Source: Lutjanus erythropterus
Lineage: Eukaryota > Chordata > Actinopteri > Lutjaniformes > Lutjanidae
Length of the DNA: 64,000 nt
Assembly: GCA_020091685.1 (NCBI GenBank)
Contig: CM034609.1
Location: 16,628,204-16,692,203 of the forward strand
Direction: 5' to 3'
Made by a program: the position numbers and the translations under genes. The notes beneath the pieces are model-generated. The model worked only from the letters and a program-made list of their open reading frames with translations. It was not told the origin of the DNA and searched no databases. The first letter of the stretch is position 1; every line of letters begins with the position of its first letter. Shown here in pieces: positions 60,480 to 64,000 of this stretch.

Positions 60480-60665
60480 CGTCACGTCATCAAATTGATT
60501 CTTTTGTCCAACAAATGGTCTAAAACCCAAAGACTCTTCCTTTACTGTCATAAATGACAGAGCAGCAAATCCTTACATTTATGAAGCAAGAACCAGCAAA
60601 TGTTTGACATTTTGCTTGAAAGATGACTGAAATGATTAAACAATTATCAAAATAGTTGGAATTCT
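60480..60665. repeat. interspersed repeat family B, fragment
   Basis: Shares 'tcttttgtccaacaaatggt', 'aaacccaaagactcttc', 'tttactgtcataaatgac' and 'aaccagcaaatgtttgacat' with the copies at 11.5 and 47.4 kb. Confidence 0.7.
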
Positions 60666-62024
60666 ACAGGCAATGAAACAGTTCAGTTCATTCTGAGCAT
60701 GAAACTGTAAATGGTGAAAGTGCACTGTAAAACTACACTTCTATAAAGTGGCAATCACATGAGCAGGTTGTGGAGGAAGTGGAAGAGGAGTAATTTTCAC
60801 TGTCTTCAGTGGGATGGGAGCTGTATGGCTGAATTTGAAATCTGCAATCATGAGCATAATCATCGTGAGCAATTAAAATTGGCATGATCTAACCAGCCAG
60901 GGCTAAATGTAACCACAAACTGAAACGAGAACTTGTTGAGCGGCTACACTGTCTAGTGTTAAATTCTTTTGATTTATGCTCAGAGCCTGTGTGACCTCAT
61001 ATTTTCTTCACATTTATTAGTGCTTTATCCATGTCTGTGTAGAGCACTGTTATCAGTGTTTGTTTTTGTGTGTGTGCAGTCAGATTCAGGCCTCTGGTGT
61101 GTGTATGTGTGTTGAGGGGGGTGCAATGAAAAGGAAAGGACAAGAGCGAGGGAGGGTGGGTGGTGCGGGGGTTAGTGGAAGAGTTTGAACTGCAGCGATT
61201 TGGGTCCCATCTGGTATTGATTTCCATGCTAAGGCACACTTAATACACATGGCTTTGAAGCCCCGGCCCCTTTCATTTCAACCAACAAAGACTCACACAA
61301 ATGGCCAGCGTGCAAATTCTTCACTGATGCTATCAGGGGCTCGGCTTTTTTCCTGCCCTGGTGTGTGTGTACATGTGTGCACACATGAATGCGTTTGTGT
61401 TGAACACGCACAATGTTTACACATGTTGTAATCATTTTATGGATATTTTTGAAAGGCAGATTGTTAAATGCCAGATTCGCTTGTTTGCTGTACTTCAGGG
61501 CCCCGACTGAGGCCGCGCAGCTTCGATGTGTGTTTGCGGAGAGAGATTTTACTTTGATTGCTCCGTTTCCAGTAGGCATTAAAGGGAAAAGATCAAACAT
61601 TTATTGTTTAGGCTGCCACGGTCTCCAGGATAAGCATGGGCTGGGTATTGTGTATAATAATTACAGGTATCAAACTGTTTCTGGAGGAAAAAAAGCAAAA
61701 GAACTGATAAAAGCATCCTCCTGTCCAGATGTGTGCAGCATTTTTGGATCAACAAATGTGACAAGCACTTAACTCCCAGTCCTCCACATCTGTCTGTCCT
61801 GCCCCCTCCTCTTCGTCTTCTTCTTTTCTCTCTGGCTCGCTGTCTCAGTTCCTGTGTCATACCATCCACATTTTTGGAAAGAGAGCTGCGCGGTGCTTTA
61901 ATAGCAGCCAGAGAATGTGTGGAGTTGGGTCATTTCAACATGGCAGCGGTTCAACAAAGAACAGTACTGCTGGGCCCTGCCAGACGATATTGGTGCCAGA
62001 TGTCAGTGCAAATGGAGAGAGAGA

Positions 62025-62025
<1 letters not shown>

Positions 62026-62080
<55 letters not shown>
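62026..62080. repeat. compound TG/GA microsatellite
   Basis: About 7 TG units followed directly by 20 GA units. Confidence 0.95.
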
Positions 62081-62082
<2 letters not shown>

Positions 62083-62195
62083 TGGAGAAGAGGGGGGGAA
62101 ACAGATCTAGCCACATAAAACATGTTCCAGTGGAAATTCAGGCTCTCTGTCTCTGTCTGTCTCTCTCAGCAAAAAAGATCATGGCTCTTTGAAGA

Positions 62196-62220
62196 TTTTT
62201 TTTTTTTTTTTTTTTTTTTT
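62196..62220. repeat. poly-T tract
   Basis: 25 consecutive T bases. Confidence 0.9.
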
Positions 62221-62482
62221 AAACAGTGGGACGGCTCAGCTTTTTCTTTTTTTCATGTCATTCCTTCTCCAGTTAGGATACAATTATTAGACATGTCTCA
62301 TACACTTTCATGACCTCTTATTTATCTACTTTGTCGTACTCATTAACAGTAGAGACCCTCTGATATTTCAAAGAGGGGTGGAATGGTACACAAATTCCCA
62401 TGGTTCGGTGTGTAGCTTTGTTTTGGGGTCTGGTACATTTTCAGTACAGTGGATATTGTGTTTTCGATTCTCTAAACTTTTT

Positions 62483-62685
62483 TTTTTTTTTTTGGCTTTT
62501 CGCCTTTATTTTTGATAGTGACAGCTGAAGATATGAGAGGAGAGAAGGTAGAGGGAGAGAGAGGGGATGACACGCAGCACATGGGCAGCAGGCAGGAGTT
62601 GAACTGGCGGCTGCTGCAGAGGACTAACAACCTCAGTACATGGGGTGCACGCTCAACCAACTGAGCTATAGGGGCCCCAAAAAAG
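62483..62685 (-). mobile_element. tRNA-derived SINE, near full length
   Basis: On the minus strand it begins GGGGCCCCTATAGCTCAGTT, with a pol III A box (TAGCTCAGTTGG) and a B box (AGTTCAACTCC), then a pyrimidine-rich body, 'aataaaggcgaaaagcc' and a poly-A end. Both sides carry TAAACTTTTT (62473-62482 and 62686-62695), a likely target-site duplication. The tRNA-like part lacks a full acceptor/anticodon structure, so it is not a working tRNA gene. Confidence 0.85.
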
Positions 62686-64000
62686 TAAACTTTTTGAACT
62701 CAGATTTTATGCATATGGTGGTTCTGTATAGTATGACAGTTTTCCTTAAAAAGAAAAATAGCAATATATCATCTTGCTTACTATATCAGGATGTATTGAA
62801 TAGTAACCCTGTATCATTATGTGTATTTTATAGCTAAGTCCTTGCTAATACACGGCCCTAGCATTGACACTGCATGAGCTTGACTAACTAGGCTAAGCTA
62901 GCTTGCTATATCTGATATGCAACAACTGTTGCACTGCCAAACCTTCGGGTAAATTTGAAAGTCTCAATGTGACATAAGAAATGAGATAAGTTAATGTGAC
63001 AGATCATCAAATATGGTGCGACACCTGTTAAACGTTCAGATAAATGAAGATTGAGATAAACTTTCAATAGCTTCGTTTTATCAGTTCTGCATACTCAAAA
63101 TATTTATGGTCAAATAATATGGTCAAACTTATAAAATTGAAACTTTTAATTTATTTTATTTATTTTTCATGGCTTCTCGAGGTCCACCTGCAGACCACAG
63201 CCCACATCATCGCCATGGAAATCACTGAAATAGATGATTTTGACAGTTTGATTCACAAAGCATACAGAGGGAATTGCCCACTGATCCGATGTGCCTGTAC
63301 CGAACAGTTCAGGACGGATACACATACTGCTCTGCACATGATCTCAAATGTTGCTGCTTTTTATTACTGGCCGCCCTCATGCTGATTAGCGCATGTGCAC
63401 AGGGGCATCTTTGCTAGGCCTTGATTTTTTTTTTTTTTTTAAAGACTTAAGCTCGGGCTTTAAAAGTTTTGCATGTTCTACTTTGTCAGCCTCCTGTCTC
63501 ATTAAAAACAAAATGCTCACAAACATACCCACATTCCAGTCACCCCACACATGGAGCAAACCAAGGCATTTTTCCATTACATAGTTAATGAGTGAATTCT
63601 GAGACCCCCCCCCCTCCCCAAAAACCAATCCACCCCTGCTGGTTTCTCTTCCTCTAAAACGAGGGTGGGGGGGTTGCATCATTAATGGCCCAGTGAAGTC
63701 ATGGCTGACAAGAAGCCCCTCCTTAGATTTTTATGTTTTCACACACATAGAAAGTTGTCAGTCGGCTGCCCTTCCTATAGCGCTCAGCAAGAGCTTGTGC
63801 TATCAACAGGGGTAAGGAAGGACATGGTGTACTTGCTCTTTCTCCTCCTCCACTTTGTTCTTTTCTTTGTCCCTGTAATAATGAAACGGGGGATGAGGAG
63901 CGAGTGGAAGCCCGTGCACGTGTGTCTTCAAGCGGGTGTGTAGGAGTCGGGGTGGGGGTAATGACAGGCAGACTTGCAGGCACCCAAAATTTCAGCCTTT

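Larger units (their letters stand above)
60100..64000. other. axin2: axin2 intron 10 (to the right edge)
   Basis: No sequence resembling the end of DIX was seen in any frame. It contains a family-B fragment (60480-60665), a TG/GA compound microsatellite, poly-T tracts and a SINE. Stretches at about 60.75-61.0, 61.18-61.9 and 63.1-63.4 kb are free of recognised repeats. Confidence 0.7.

Noticed and set aside
62483-62685. Functional tRNA gene
   Set aside because: A and B boxes are present but the sequence runs into a SINE body and poly-A tail with a target duplication, and no cloverleaf with a proper anticodon arm forms.
63119-63385. 88-codon open frame near the right edge
   Set aside because: No match to the DIX end or any family I recognise, and it starts in AT-rich intron without splice signals.
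60100-64000. Final DIX-encoding exon of axin2
   Set aside because: Looked for a phase-2 acceptor followed by the expected Tyr/Phe-Lys-Lys-Ala and Phe-Glu-Glu segments in all three plus frames; none found, so it is taken to lie beyond the window.

Overview
The window is eukaryotic, vertebrate nuclear DNA, most likely from a percomorph-type teleost fish. Two split genes with GT/AG introns are recognisable by translated sequence. The rest is AT-rich intron and intergenic DNA full of CA/TG microsatellites, a tRNA-derived SINE, a non-LTR retrotransposon remnant and several short inverted-repeat DNA transposon families of the kind common in percomorph genomes. The species-level guess is inference; the vertebrate assignment is secure. 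Nothing prokaryotic, viral or plasmid-like was seen.

Layout (all coding sequence is on the + strand). From 1 to about 31.2 kb lies the 3' end of cep112 (centrosomal coiled-coil protein 112). Four terminal exons are visible (16111-16200, 26472-26573, 29062-29126, 30866-30869 plus 3' UTR), separated by large repeat-rich introns. From about 31.3 to 44.3 kb is an intergenic spacer built largely from nested transposable elements. It includes a long inverted pair of GGTTCT-rich arms (38.3 and 40.1-40.8 kb) and a degenerate tandem array (42.1-42.8 kb). From about 44.4 kb to the right edge lies axin2, the negative-feedback scaffold of Wnt/beta-catenin signalling: a GC-rich non-coding exon 1 ending at 44688, then nine coding exons from 46183 to 60099. 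The final coding exon, which should finish the DIX domain, was not found before 64000, so the gene runs off the window.

The same-strand order cep112 then axin2 matches the AXIN2/CEP112 neighbourhood known in mammals and supports both names. The two genes are neighbours by conserved synteny; there is no evidence that they act in one pathway. The axin2 exons give about 804 residues of a protein expected to be near 845. They contain the tankyrase-binding N-terminus, the RGS domain (APC binding), the GSK3-interaction helix, the beta-catenin-binding helix and the first half of DIX.

The less ordinary signals are these: a 78-nt open, splice-site-flanked candidate cassette exon inside cep112 with a perfect 25-bp-stem hairpin 11 nt past its donor; two overlapping upstream ORFs that meet exactly at the axin2 exon 1/2 junction; a weak donor in the axin2 exon before DIX whose read-through encodes a DIX-less end; TCF/LEF-type sites around axin2 exon 1; and the long inverted GGTTCT element.
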